The notes: generated from the sequence alone by a model not told the origin. 64,000 bases of DNA from Silurus meridionalis (GCF_014805685.1 NC_060899.1:12005954-12069953), one strand, 5' to 3'. Positions 1 through 13,080 are shown, counted from the stretch's first letter. A program made the numbers and translations.

Positions 1-95
1 CAACACATTTTGGGATGAAATGGCACACCAAATGCAACCCAAAGCCTCCTCATCCAAATTCAGTGCCTTGCCTCACTGATGGCCTTAAAGGTATA
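1..95 (+). mobile_element. Tc1-like transposon remnant (fragment)
   Basis: The first bases line up with the 3' part of the Tc1-like repeat seen at many other places here (TTTGGGATGAA, then CCTCCTCA and CACTGATGGCCTT). This corresponds to the transposase region around the WDEL motif and the following Pro-rich stretch. It is strongly diverged, and both ends are unclear. Confidence 0.5.
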
Positions 96-569
96 AGTGA
101 GAGCTCAGATCTGAAATATGCAAGACTAAAATTAACACTGATGCATGCTGCAGTTTCATTAATTATTTGTGACTCCATGACAGTGCTGCTACTACGCAGG
201 TTCTATCTCTTGTTTTTTTGTGTGCGTGTGTTTTTTAGTCTTTTCAGAGACATAGTGGTTGGGCTCATATCTAAATCCAAATACAGATACATAAACAAGC
301 ACTGAGCAGATACACATACAGATAGTGACACTGTTTTACACCCCTAATTTATACAACAATGTAAATATGTAACCAATGTAAACAAAGTGTTAATTAAAAC
401 TCTATTACAGACCTTACAGACAACAAATAATGGAAACGATGTTTTAAACGCTTTTGGCTGACACTGCAGCATTTCACATCTTTTATTAGCATCCTATCTT
501 AGTTTTAAAGTTAAAGTCTTAAGCTTTAATCTGATATCATGTGATGCAGGAAGCCAGAATATTAGCCAA

Positions 570-688
570 TTTGACTGATGCTGCAGTTTCCTTTTCTCTG
601 AAAATCTCTTTATCAGATATTGTTTGATATCAGAATTTGACTGATGCAGCAGTTTCCTTTTCTCTGAAAATCTCTTTATCAGATATTG
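570..688. repeat. 66-bp tandem duplication
   Basis: Two direct copies begin TTTGACTGATG at 570 and 636. They run almost identically through CAGTTTCCTTTTCTCTG and CTCTTTATCAGATATTG. They differ mainly at GCTGCAG versus GCAGCAG. The duplication lies in the esyt1 intron before the SMP exons. Confidence 0.9.
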
Positions 689-863
689 TGGTAAACAGAA
701 AGTTGCGAGATTAATTATTATTTTTTTAGTAATCTTGATTGCTTCCTTTTCCAAGTTACTAAGATCACATTTTGTCCAAAGATTTTGTCTCCAGTGTATT
801 ACAAAATAAATTATTTCTAAGTAGCCTTATATCTAACTAACCAGTGCTGATGATATCATGTAG

Positions 864-2174
864 ATCCTGAAGCAAGCCTGGCCTTTTGTCGGCCAATATT
901 TAGAGAAGCTTCTGGTGGAGACTATTGCACCCTCGATCAGAACCTCCAGCGCTCATCTTCAAACGTTCAACTTCACCAAAGTGGACCTAGGTGACAAGGT
1001 GCCACTCTTTTATTGACTTAACCTGCTTTATAATATTCTCATTCTTCCTTAGAGTCATGGCTATTAATTTAAAGTACATCTGACTTAGTCATGGTTAATA
1101 TCTAAAAAGATGTAATGCTATTTATACAGCCTGTGAAGGTGGTTGGAGTGAAGGCACACACCGAGCAAGACAGACGTCAGGTGATGCTTGACCTTTATAT
1201 CAGGTATGTCTGTTTACTGACCTTCAGTTGCTAGAGTGAATTATGTAGAGACTTTGTAGGTGTAAACTGCTGTTGCTGCTGCTGCTCTATGTTTTTGTTG
1301 TAGCTATGCTGGCAATGTGGAGATCAATGTAGAGGTGAAGAAGTACTTCTGCAAAGCTGGAGTGAAAGGAATTCAGGTAGGAGTCTGGGGAACTGGCAGA
1401 AGAACAAACCTTTTATTTGCTCTTTATGGAAGTGCATCTCATAACCAGGATTTTCTCTGCTACTTTAGCTGCATGGAAAGCTGAGGGTGATCCTGGAGCC
1501 GTTGATTGGAGATATTCCCCTTGTTGGGGCTGTCACGTTGTTCTTTATTCGGAGACCTGTGAGTTTTCACAATCAGATTTTTGTCCAAATGTAAAGAAAC
1601 AAGAACAACATAAATTATGTTTAAGAATTATAGGAAATAATAATAATAAAAGGAATAAAACTCAAGTGGTTGTTCAAATAATATACATCAGAGTGGTGTA
1701 AGAACAGTTACCACCTTAAAGTTGATTATTGATTATTGCTCAAAAGTCTTGTATTGTTTTTTTTTTTTGCTCTTTCTGCTACAGATGCTGGATATCAACT
1801 GGACAGGACTCACCAACTTATTAGACATTCCAGGACTGAAGTAAGTGTTGCATTTCCTTTTCTTTTTCCATTTTTATTTAAACCTGGGACAAATACCATA
1901 AGTTTAACGTTCCATTTACGTTTTGTCATCTGTGTGTCATCTACCAAGAATCATTGGGAAACTGGCCTGATTATTTCAACTCCGCTGAGTTCACTCTGGT
2001 GACTCGCAGATAATCAGTGTTGCTCCATTTTCCCTCCTTGCGTTCATTTACAGTGCCATGTCGGACACTATGGTAATGGACGCTATCGCCTCTTTCCTGG
2101 TGCTACCCAACCGCCTCACTATCCCTTTGGTGGCTGATTTGCACGTAGCGCAGCTCCGCTCCCCTCTGCCACGG
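864..2174 (+). other. esyt1: esyt1 exons for the SMP lipid-transfer domain
   Basis: Six exons (864-998, 1130-1203, 1304-1376, 1469-1558, 1785-1840, 2054-2174) encode residues 1-183 of the visible protein. They carry SMP landmarks of the E-Syt family: [13 protein letters not shown] near the start, [51 protein letters not shown] and [11 protein letters not shown]. The SMP fold is a lipid-binding tube that dimerises and shuttles glycerolipids between ER and plasma membrane. The first exon starts in phase 0 after TAG at 861-863. The preceding exon, expected to end in a EWLNK-like motif, does not occur in 1-860. Confidence 0.93.
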
Positions 2175-3621
2175 GTAATGCAGTATTCAGCAGCTATGCT
2201 ACAGTCAGACAGCACCATGACATATATTTGTGTGTATTCATGTCTCATTTAACACTAGTAAAGGAATGCCTCATTTTCTCATCAAATCAGAAAATAGCTT
2301 TAGAAACCTAGATGTTGTTACTAACATTGTCATTGTGTGAATTCTCTACCAAAAGCAGGGATTATTCAAAAACGTTTGATTGTATATTTTTCAGCAAGTA
2401 TCACACTAATAGTTATTAGTTTGAGACAGTGCTACACATTATTCAGCATAAAATGAAGCCAGAGATTCAGGGAGCATATGATCACTATCTATAATCTGCT
2501 TATGAAACTTAACTTTCCTCTGTATTTCACAATCATGTCTTATGACCAGCTATCAAAGTGTTTACACGTTACAAATAAATGTGACTATGACTATTTTATT
2601 TTAATGGCCGGTGTTCTAGAATGTTAATTCACTAGAAATTACTAATAGCTAAAACAGATCTCTAACATTTTTGATACATCCTAACATATTCTTATATACA
2701 GAAATGTAATGGGTTCAAGTAGAAATATGTGATAATTAGTGCAACCTAGACAGCTTTTGCTTTTTAGTATAAACCAAACCAACTTGTTCTCATTCTATTT
2801 TTTTTTTTTACTCAGGGCATTGTACGGATCCACTTACTGGAAGCCGAGAACCTGGTCGCCAAGGACAACTTCATGAAGGGCGTGATCACTGGCAAGTCGG
2901 ACCCGTACGCTGTGGTGAGGGTGGGCACGCAGACTTTCACATCGCGCCATGTGGACAACAATCTCAACCCACAGTGGAGGGAAATGTATGAGGTGAGAGA
3001 GTGTGTGAAATATCACATCTTGGTGGCCAGCGGAATGTTGAACACAGAAAAATATACTTTTTTTTTGCCAAAACTGTTGCAAAATTTTCTGCAGAAATGT
3101 AGGCGAAGTTTCTGTACGGATACGGTTTGATGTTTCGAAGCATACATAAAATTCATTTGTGAATATTCATTAAACAGTAACAGTCACTGTGGAGCTAGAG
3201 TCTGAATCTGTGCTTGAGGTAGGAGTTCTGAGCCCGTAGATGGAACATCATTATACATGCAATATTAATATAATATTTGCTTAGTACCTTGTATGAGGAC
3301 TGGTTTGGGAAATCCTGTTGTGGGCTGGCTGCATTCAGGTGAACACCAAAGAAGACATGAAATCTTAAACAAGCTTTCAGTAGTGGTGATTGAAAGCCAT
3401 TGTCCATGCAGTCACATTGCAAGCTAAGTGTGATTTTTCCAGCATAAAAAATGTCAATTGCTTTCACATCATTATGTGGAAATTCTAAACATTTATGTGT
3501 GTGGAAAAAAAAAAACAGATCAGCACTTTCTAGCTACAACCATGTCACTCGAGTCACTGAGATCATGCTCTACCTCAAGAGTCTGATCATTGGCTGTTAA
3601 AGTGATTTCACCACAAATGTA

Positions 3622-3687
<66 letters not shown>

Positions 3688-4311
3688 TATATATACCAAT
3701 ATATATACATACAATATATATATACACACACACTCACACACACACGTGTATATATGTATATATGTATATATATATATATATAAAATTGTTGGATGTGTGC
3801 ACCATGGCGAATTTTGGTCACTAGATTTGAGACTTATATGTATGTATATATGGGCGTGAATAAAATAGACATGAGCCAAATAAATTTAGTTTATAATTCG
3901 AAATTTCTCCATTTTATTTAAAATGCCAGAACTTCACACGCGTAATTGGCAGTAAAGTCTACAGTTTTCAGAATCATTTACTGCAATCTGTCAATGCTGC
4001 ATTTTCTCGTTAAATTAAAACCCACTGTTTGTGTGATCACAAATAATTCTCAAATGCTTAATTACCAGACTAATCCCTACTGACTACTGTCTTTGTTTCC
4101 CTTTTATTGTTGCTGTTGCTGAGAGAATGTCATGGTTTTAAAAACTCGTAAAGTTTAACAGTAGCTTTGTTTACAGCAACCATGACTTCTTGTTTTTTTT
4201 TTAAGATGTGATCATCATGTGCTTACATCAGATCAACAGAGGTTGAGGTTAGGTTTTCAGAAAATGATTGCCCAACATAAATGTTGTATGTCAGGGTTTT
4301 CTTCTGTTTCT

Positions 4312-4371
<60 letters not shown>

Positions 4372-6672
4372 TATGTTAGGTGATAGTTCATGAGGTCCCA
4401 GGCCAAGAACTGGAAGTGGAGGTATTTGATAAAGACCCTGATCAGGATGATTTCCTAGGACGGTATGACTGTTTAGCTGTTTTGTTTTATCACCACTTCC
4501 TGACTCAACCCTCCCAGTCTGCTGACTTGCTTTTCACTGACTCCACTTTCTTTTGGTTTTGCTGACAGGATCAAGATGGACTTGGGTATTGTAAAGAAAG
4601 CACGTGTTCTGGATGAGGTAAAGACCATTTTTTTTAATCTTCCTGCTATAACAAATCTGAATTGTGTCAACTTTGTTCTCCTTCTCTGTTTTCATGTGAA
4701 TCTCAGTGTGTTCCGGGAAACGCATGACTCACTTTTCCCTCAGTTAAAATAAAAAATCAGTGGTTTTGTCCGTCCTTTTTTTTCCCCACCCCCTATTCTG
4801 ATTTTAGACAGTTCAGCCTGATAATATTTCCTAACTTCTACACCCCCATTCTTTCATTTTAGTGGTTCACTCTGCAAGATGCACCAACTGGAAAGGTTCA
4901 TCTTAAGCTTGAATGGCTTTCACTGCTGCCCTCTGCAGAGCGCCTTACTGAGGTTAGATTTCACTCATCAGTCCAATCTAACCTGATGTCAGACACAGAT
5001 TAGATTGCCTTCTAGTGGATTGACACAATTTCCCATTATGCATAGAACATTCAATGCCATCTGGTTTATGAGGGTCATGTTTTGTTCCACAGGTCCTCCA
5101 GAAGAACCAAAACATCACCAGGTTTGGTAAGACTGCTGATCCTGCCTCTGCAGCCATCTTGACCGTATACCTAGATCGGGCCCAGGATCTTCCTGTAAGT
5201 CCCACTGTAATTTTTTAAAGCAATTATTGTCCTACTGCTTCTGGAGTATTTGGATAATCTTAAATGATTAAATCATTTTTTAAATGTAATTGTAAATGTT
5301 TTCATACAGATGAAGAAGGGCAATAAGTATCCTAGTCCTTTGGTACAGCTTTCTGTGCAGGATACTACCAAAGAGAGCAGGGTGAGTTTTTTAAGCATAG
5401 CTGAAAATGAAATATGTTTTAGGAAAACAGAACATATAATATGTCCTAAACTGATATACAAAATCGTACTTAATTTCATTCCTACTCTACCTACTCATTT
5501 TTTTTTGTTTCTTTGATTCAGACTACTTATGGAACCATTAACCCAACGTGGGAGGAAGCCTTTACCTTTTTCATCCACGACCCACGCAAGCAGGACCTTG
5601 ACATTCAGGCAAGTTGTAATCATTTCTACCTCTGATGACAGATTGCATTAAAAAGTCTTTACTTGCTCAGCAGCTAATGGTGCAGCAGACTTGCTGGTTC
5701 CTTAAGACTGTGACGAAGAAATGATCTCACCTTAGTGGTTTTTGTTTTTTAGCTAGTCATTAATTTGCATTAAGATGACTATATGTCTGCCACACGCTTT
5801 CTGCCACAGTGACGTTTTTTTTTTTTGTTCGGGCGAAGCACTGTCACTAATCTTGTATGATATAAAACAAAATTAGGGTTCCACTCAAACTATTTATGTG
5901 GCAGGTTGGACAGTAGCCAGAGTAATGTCAATAAGAAGGTAGACACCAATTTGCATGATGCAAATTGGCACATCATAACCAAAGGTCACTGGCTGGCACT
6001 TGAACTTTTCCCCATTTTGTAGTGTAGCAACATTTAGTTAAATGTGGAAATGGACTTGCGTGGGATTAAATGTCATGAACCTACACAAAGTAGACCATAA
6101 TTGTAAAGTTGTGAGGGAAAATGTGATATACAGGATTTTACCAAATTATTTACAGTTATTTAGTTGGTTGAAATGTCATGTCTCTGATATTAATTATAAC
6201 CACATTGAGATCTTACACTGTTCACTGTTAATATATTACTATGTTAGTCTGTATTCACTACATCAAATTTCAATTCCAGTGATAGTTAGCATTAAAAAGA
6301 ATGAATACAGCAGAGTTTGTGACTCCAACTAACGGTTTTGAGTAGAAAACAACTCTGTGAGATGAAGATGAAAAGGTTGAAGAGAAGTCTGTTTCATCAG
6401 ATGCACCTTCAACAGTAATGTACAATCAATGAAAGCTTGCTATAACTAGCTAAGCTAAATAAACATACTAGTTAGGATTCTTTATGCATTCCTCCTTGTT
6501 GTTGTCATAACAGTCGTAAATTCTTTCTGGAGGAGGTAGTTAACATGTAACCGAAGTTACATAATTAGTTCCCTGATTAGTTTAGTTTCTCTGTGTGCAT
6601 TTTAAGTATCACGTGATCTCAATGTAAATATTGTCTTTGTGAGTTTCCCCACAATTTGTTTGTTTTACACCT

Positions 6673-6727
<55 letters not shown>

Positions 6728-9700
6728 TTCTCTATCTCTCTTTCTCTCTCTTTCTCTCTTGCTCTCGTTTTCTCTCTTTTTAGGTAAAAGATGATGACAG
6801 ATCTCTGTCTCTGGGCAATCTATCCATTCCTCTGTCTCGCCTGCTTTCTGTTTCCGAACTCAGTATGGACCAGTGGTTCCAGCTGGAGAACTCGGGCCCT
6901 GCGAGTCGCATCTACATGAATGTCATACTGAGGGTAAGATCTTTATATCCAGTTGCATGGTGAAATGTAGATTGGTGAATATTTTTTTGTATTGCTGCAG
7001 ATGTTTTCTAAAACTTGTGAGGTGGTATCAAAAAGTTTAGAGTGTAGTTTTGTAACATGCCAGCAGATGGCAGCACAAGTATGCACGCACAGTCACAGGA
7101 AGCACCGACCTTCATAAGTCAGTCTGCCAAAAGACATCATCCTGTGTGCATCAGTAGCTGTGCAGCTGGTGCTATTCTGACCACGTGCGCTACCACGTCT
7201 GCAATTTCATCATGGACAGCAAGTCAACAAAGTGCATACGTGAAATTCTGAGTAAAACTGGGCAAAACTGCCACAGAGACAATCAATATAATTCGGCTCT
7301 TTATAGTGATGCTGCAGTGATTTGTTTGAGGTGTTTTGAGCTGCCACACGTTACAAGGGCGGAGGAACATCCATTCTGCCATTTTGACACGATTACGGAG
7401 ATCCAACACGAATCGCAGAAGGTGCTTGACAAGCTTTGAAAAGAAGATTTCAAGGACATATTCAAGAAGTGGCAGGAATGCTGGGAGCACTGTATTGCTG
7501 TGCAAGGGGATTATTTTGAAGGTGATAGTGTGTAAACGTAAAAGTATTTTTTTTGCAAACAAAGCTAGTCTCGAAACTTTTTGATACCACCTCCCAAAGC
7601 GAATAATGTTTTACAGTTGAATGATACAAAATGTTACTTTGACCAATCAGAATTTAAAACGGGTGAAAACGATACAATAATCTTCGACACATAATCTACA
7701 AGCTGTTTGCTTTGTACCCACATCAGGTACTCTGGGTTAATGAAGATGCCATTTCCACCTCACCTGTATCCCCAATTATTACCGACCCATTCTTTGGAGG
7801 AGGTGAGGAAGGGACCTCAGACGTGACATCAGGAGGAAACAAGACATTACCCCCACGTCCACAGCACACCAGCTCAGATGCCAGTTTTGCCTCAGAGGTG
7901 AGTGTCCAACACAAAAAGCGTAAAAACAAAATATATGGATATTTATGCATTTTATTTACTTAGTAGTCTCCAGTGATTTATATTATTCCTGGAGAATGTA
8001 AAAGATGTGTTCCTTTATTTAATATAGTCTAAAAAAGTTTTAACAGATATCAAAAACTAATATGTACTTTTAACAGCTTGATATTTATCTTTTGAATCTA
8101 TACTAATTATTGTATTCGAACTTTGTTTTCTAGGGTGTTTTGAGGATCCACCTGAAGGAGGCACAGGCTCTCATAGCTAAAGATAGCTTTATGGGCGGCA
8201 TGGTGAAGGGCAAAAGTGATCCCTACGTGAAGATCCGTGTGGGAGGGACGACCTTTAAGAGCCGCGTCATAAAGGAGAACCTCAACCCAGTGTGGAATGA
8301 GCTTTACGAGGTACATTCAAAAAATTTGAAGTTGATCAAGAGTGTTTTTTATTTTTTTTACATAGGAAGGATTTTAGAAAGCATTAGTGATTTTGAATGT
8401 CTTAGCTTTCTTAGTATTAGTCCACTTATAAAGAATTTGAAATTGTGTTGGACTAGGGATAAGTTGTAATAGTCTACAGATGATCTGTTAAAAGGTCAAG
8501 TAAAATGAAAGGCAAAAGGGATGAGTTGATAGCCCACAGTGTCATCTGGTGGGCTATCAGTAATGGTGGCCTAATAATGAAAAGTCTGCATTCAGGCTTT
8601 AGATTTAATTAAAGAGTTTAGCAGACATTTGCTCAGGGGGTAAAGTAAGACGAAAGCTTATATCAGTTTTGTAAAGATCTGTCCTTGGATTTCAGCTCAT
8701 TTCTTGCTGCTCATTTTAATAGGTTTCAAAACGAGCTAGGGAGGTTGGGGAAATTGCAATATACATCATTCATAAATCAATTAATCATACTAATATTCTT
8801 TTTTAGATGTCTAAATTATCCTCTGTTTTATGTTTCATTTTACTACATGCTATTTTTTGTTCAATTGGCAGTTTCAATCCCATTGTTTGGGGCTTAAATA
8901 CACTTGTGCTTTGAATGCTTCATTCAAGAAATATATGGCAACCTCAGAGGTGTGACCAAAGCCCAATTAAATTGTATAATTTCTTGTTTTCTTGTTTTGT
9001 TTTTACATAATCAAGCACTGAATAATAAAAAATTATTTAGCATGTAAATTCACCAACGCTTAATATCAATGTCATTTAATCTGCCCTTGCTGGATTATAG
9101 ATGTTTGGTTGAATGCTTGTTAATTTGTCTCAGTTTTTATTCGGTACTTTGCCATCGATTGTGTTCATGTTCTATTCCTTGCTTTGCATCAGTTAATCAT
9201 GACTGTGTGCACTTACTTAATTTTGCAGGTGATTCTCACGGCACTTCCCGGCCAAGAAGTGCACTTTGATTTGTTCGACAAAGACATGGATCAGGACGAC
9301 TTCCTCGGCAGGTAGCAGAACGACAGTCTTTTCTGTTTTCGTGATTATGCTCCAGATATGTGCTCAAGATGCTCATGTTTTTTTTCATGCTTGTGTTTTT
9401 TAATGCTGTTGTGGTTCTACTGACTTTTCAATCATGGTAATTATATGTATATTATTATATAAAGACCCTGATATATCATATGTATGTTATAGATACATTA
9501 TATTAACACTTACAACGATAACAACTTTTTTTGGATTTTGTATGACTTTTGAATCCTTAATATATATTGTTGTTTGGCAGATTTAAGCTGAGCCTAAGTG
9601 ACCTCATTAGCACCCAGTTTACTGATCAGGTGAGAATTACTGCTTATTTCTATAGCGCTTTTCACAATGGACATTGTCTCAAAGCAGCTTTACGGAATTT

Positions 9701-12700
9701 AAAGAAAAACACCCTTAAATACTCCCTTAATACTGTGTGATGATTGAAATACAATACAAATGAATACAATGAAAGTATTGTAGTGGAAACATGGTTGAAA
9801 TGTATTTGTGATTTACAATGATGTAAAATTAGTACTTCCTGTATATTTCAGGGGAATAGTTCTCTAAAAACAACTAGTTTTATTCGCTACACATATTAGT
9901 AGTAGAGAGGCACACAGCCTTTTGTTGATATTTTATAAACAACCTTTGACTAGTTGTGTGTATAGTAGTGTGTAAAATCGCAAGGTAAAGGAGTTCAATT
10001 TTGTGTGTGTAGTGGTTCGACTTAAATGATGTGAAATCAGGACGGGTTCATCTGACGTTGGAATGGGTGCCAAGAGTTTCAGACCCGACCAGACTCGACC
10101 AGGTGAACACTAAATGCTTTCTTGCCTTATAACACTTTTCCAGAACACTTTCTCTGGGCAATAAAATGCATCTTGCTTTAGGACACTGTGACATCATGGT
10201 CATTTGGTGTCTTTGTGTGACAGATTTTGCACTACCAGTCTCAGCAGACGTACACGAATAAAGCAGTGCCGGCTGCAGCCCTCCTCTTCATATATGTGGA
10301 GCGAGCCCATGGTCTGCCTGTGAGTCTTCTTATCTTTCTTTATTAATTCTAAACTGTTTACGATGTTTGGATAGAAGTGGTAGCTCAGTGGTTAAGATGT
10401 TTGGTTAACCATGCTCAACTGCTCAGTTGTATAAATAAGAATTTTAAGTCGTCCTGGATAAGGGCGTCTGCCAAATGCCGTAAATCTTCTGTTTTCTCAT
10501 CTCAACAAAGGTTTTTTAAATTATGTGATGGCGTCCAACACTAGTCACTACAATGATAGTACAAACCCCATTGATAATGACAGCGACTATTTAATTTAAC
10601 ACCATTTGGTAGATTTTTGAGACATTTTATTCACACAGAATTCATTGACATTATCTATCGATTAGAGTTTTGACATCTCTAGACTAATAGTTTTAGGGAG
10701 TAATACCACTTGAAGTTTCAGAGTTTGCAAAGTAACACAAATTTGTATTTATTAAGCCTTAAGTCAAATGTTTGTGTGTGAGTGTAACTGTACATGTCAT
10801 AATGCCATCATTAATATATATTTATAACAGTTAAAGAAGAATGGACATGAACCTGTGGTGGGAGCTGAGCTGGTCCTCAAGAACACTGCTTTCAGGAGTA
10901 AAGTAAGATTTAATAGACACAAAATATCTTTTACTGCAGTTCTGTAAACAAAAACGTGTATAAATTATGTGATATTTCATACAGAATTTGGCTGAGTGCT
11001 TTATTTGTTTTTGCTCCATTATTAGATCCTGAATAAGATAGACTCATTTTATAACCTGCCACAGTAAAACGTTCCAGTGTGGTTACACTAAATATAGGCA
11101 CTCTTGGGACACTGCTCGACCAATCAAATTAGTGGACTGGAACTAACTACTGTATATTAAAATACATGTTTGTCTTATTGTTGTTGTTGATTTTTTTTAA
11201 CAGCTTTCTGAGCGCTCTACATCTCCACGCTGGGATGAAGCCTTTAGCTTTCTGGTCCACAATCCCAGAGAGGAAATGCTTTCTGTTAAAGTGAGAAAAT
11301 GAATATAATAAATAATAAGTGAAAAATCAAACTACATTCATTTATTTGTAGTGGACATTGCATGCTTATTAGTTTCTTTCCTCATGACGATGAGTGATGA
11401 TCAAACAGCAGACTTGTGTTTGTGTGTAGCTGTCTCACAGCTGGGGCCAGTCTCTGGGTGCGTTGGTGCTGCCTGTAAAAGACATACTGAAGGAGCCGAC
11501 CTTGGTTCTGGATCGGTGGTTTCCTATGGATGGGGCCCTGCCTGAAAGTGAAATATTGTTAAGGGCAGAGCTCAAGGTAATGACAAAACTTTAACATTTA
11601 GGGGGGACAAGCGCAATAGCAGTTCTGCTTTTTGGGTTTAAAAAAAAGTTTTTAATCTGTCATCCAGATGCTTCACTCTAAGTTGGTGGAGGGTGCTGAT
11701 ACTACTAGAGGCATTGAAGAGGTGGAGCATGGAATTACCAATGCTGAGACAGAAGTTGCAGCAAACCAGCAGCTCAGACTCAGGACAGCGCCCTCCCATG
11801 GGTCGGTCACTTATACTAACATGACTGTTACTGTTTAAATACTAAGACACACATATGCTGACAGTTTTGTATGTGAATGTGTTTGTGTCGTCTATGTGTG
11901 TAGAGACAAAGATGCTGAAGCTAGTGGGCGGAGCCAGGTGAAACTTACTATTGCTTACTCAACTGAAGAGGACAGACTGGCCATCACTATTCATGGCTGC
12001 AGGTTTGTTTCAAACACATTTACACGTGCAAATATAGTCCGGTATAATCCTGTTTTTGCATGCATTCCTTTACAGTGGTAGATAGATTTTGCATGCATTC
12101 TTCTATGGTGGATTGTCTACTCTAGATATGAATGCATGATGCCCTGAAATTGACTGGTATCCTATTCCTAGTGAGTGCCCACCAATACCGAGATAAGTTT
12201 CCATTTGTTAGTGATTGTCACATCAATGCACTGTATAGATGCCCAAATTAAAAAATGGCCCTGCTAGTTTAGATTATAATGCACATCCCCATTAAATGTA
12301 CCACACATGGGTTAGATGACCAACAAAAGGTTTTCTGAATATATTTGCTCTCGACTTATTATATAACTATTCTATTCTATTTTGAGAAAAAAAAAAGTTA
12401 TCCATTCCCCAGTTATAAAAATCACTTAGATATGTTCCTATTACTTGATTGTAATCCAAATACGAGGTCAGCTGGGCCTATTTGGGGCATGGGAAGATGT
12501 GAATTACCTTATTGTATCATGTTGTACACCTGCCTTGAAGCAACGACAAACTGTTATATTCACTAATAATAAATACGTTTTTTCTTTGGTCATCTGGCTG
12601 TACACATTGAGATTATTTCTCAGTCATTTCTAAGAAACAATGACAATTGATCTCTTCAAGGATGTGGAAGATTAAATGATGTTGTTCATTTATATTTACA

Positions 12701-13080
12701 TTTAATGTTATGGAGTGTCCTAAAAAAACATACTGTTATCATTTCAGAACACCAGCTATATACAGTTAATCCCTCACTCACACTGTGGTATGAAAGGATC
12801 TTACTGATGGATTATATTATAAATTACTATCAGAGTATTTCCGAGACTGTATAAGCCATGCCTTAAGTCACAACTCAGGACACTCTTTCAACAAACAGTT
12901 CCGCTTTTCGTGTATGCGGATTTAACTTGTTAAAATGTGAATTTAGAAACAGAAATTGGGGAGGGTCTGAGGAACTTTCTAACAAAATTTTGGCTGTGTT
13001 CTACCAAAGTGCCACCATGAGGTCCATTTCTGTCCTTTTGTATATTATAGTCAGAGAACTTTACCATTGTCTGTGATCAA

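Larger units (their letters stand above)
2816..4952 (+). other. esyt1: esyt1 exons for C2A
   Basis: Exons 2816-2992, 4380-4462, 4569-4617 and 4863-4952 (177, 83, 49 and 90 nt) encode residues 184-316. The calcium-binding loops are complete by eye: Asp200 in AKDNF, Asp212 in GKSDPY, and the acidic loop [12 protein letters not shown] at 258-269. This C2 domain should therefore bind calcium. Its exon sizes are repeated exactly in the C2C exons at 8134-10102. Confidence 0.92.
5609..6783 (+). other. esyt1: GC-AG intron of esyt1
   Basis: The coding frame runs from LDIQ at 5608 to VKDDD at 6784, and the donor there reads CAG|GCAAGT instead of GT. This is a good match to the minor GC-AG donor consensus. 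The acceptor TTTTTAG at 6777-6783 follows a long CT repeat (about 6674-6725, then imperfect to 6775). No GT donor preserving the frame was seen nearby. Within the intron, 5946-5968 is a near-perfect palindrome with two octamer-like motifs; otherwise I recognise nothing. Confidence 0.85.
5093..6933 (+). other. esyt1: esyt1 exons for C2B
   Basis: Exons 5093-5194, 5310-5381, 5522-5608 and 6784-6933 (102, 72, 87 and 150 nt), all phase 0, encode residues 317-453. The C2 core is visible in [43 protein letters not shown] and LDIQVKDDD. The SDPY-type first loop is replaced by YPSPLV, so two of the usual calcium ligands are absent. This fits a structural or calcium-independent C2, as known for E-Syt C2B. 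Confidence 0.92.

Noticed and set aside
1..863. Search for the preceding esyt1 exon
   Set aside because: No stretch resembles the expected SMP start with splice sites; the exon must lie upstream of the window.
3520..3879. 119-codon minus-strand frame
   Set aside because: Tyr-Ile repeats come from the TA microsatellite; not a protein.
7898..8133. Read-through of the linker exon past 7897
   Set aside because: The frame ends at the TAG at 7962 without domain content, and GTGAGT at 7898 is a strong donor in phase with the C2C exon.
10375..10485. Possible tRNA gene (A-box-like GTGGTAGCTCAGTGG)
   Set aside because: No cloverleaf and no anticodon stem; the 3' part is the fish SINE tail.
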